DNA of 6,589 bases. It comes from Amphritea sp. (lineage in GTDB: Bacteria; Pseudomonadota; Gammaproteobacteria; Pseudomonadales; Balneatricaceae). The stretch is taken from contig JAGPUU010000163.1 of NCBI GenBank assembly GCA_018067325.1, forward strand, positions 1 through 6,589, in the 5' to 3' direction. Positions 6,583 through 6,589 of the stretch are shown one piece after another. Every line of letters starts with the position of its first letter. The first letter of the stretch is position 1. The translations under genes and the position numbers were made by a program. The notes beneath the pieces were generated by a model. That model searched no databases and was not told the DNA's origin. It saw only the letters and a list, made by a program, of their open reading frames with translations.

Positions 6583-6589
6583 GTCACCA

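Noticed and set aside
1..6589. Mobile element, CRISPR array, tRNA/rRNA or defence-type system
   Set aside because: No transposase, integrase, terminal repeats, regularly spaced repeats or RNA-gene signatures were found. The coding content is metabolic and regulatory.

Overview
The window holds two complete, confidently recognised genes, one probable complete transporter gene and one well-defined divergent control region. The content suggests a free-living, probably marine gammaproteobacterium of the Oceanospirillales type (Neptunomonas, Amphritea or Marinobacterium relatives). The basis is the large Pseudomonas-type NAD-glutamate dehydrogenase, the moderate base composition (G+C in the mid-40s percent by eye) and the style of the Lrp-family protein. 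This placement is an inference from general resemblance, not from a database match.

Layout: positions 1-66 may carry the last 21 codons of a gene that enters from the left on the + strand. A strong, near-symmetrical hairpin terminator lies at 75-114. The - strand from 4930 down to 137 encodes the 180-kDa-class NAD-specific glutamate dehydrogenase (gdhB type). Its likely ATG lies 129 bases inside the longest possible frame, which opens with TTG at 5059. Positions 4931-5216 form a 286-base divergent intergenic region rich in small repeats and dyads. On the + strand follow an Lrp/AsnC-family regulator (5217-5678) and a ten-helix EamA/DMT-family transporter (5659-6582). The last two probably form an operon: the transporter frame overlaps the regulator end and has no ATG start.

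How they may work together: glutamate dehydrogenase feeds amino-acid carbon into the TCA cycle as 2-oxoglutarate and releases ammonium. Lrp/AsnC proteins sense amino acids and often control the gene next to them. The divergent arrangement, with three copies of the 9-base word ACAGTGAAA in the shared control region, suggests that this regulator controls gdhB and itself. The co-transcribed EamA protein would be an amino-acid or metabolite exporter on the same signal. The layout is seen in the sequence; the regulatory wiring is inference.

No mobile element, CRISPR array, tRNA, rRNA or defence-like gene was seen. This is a metabolic core region, and the most unusual parts are the control region and the start of the transporter gene.
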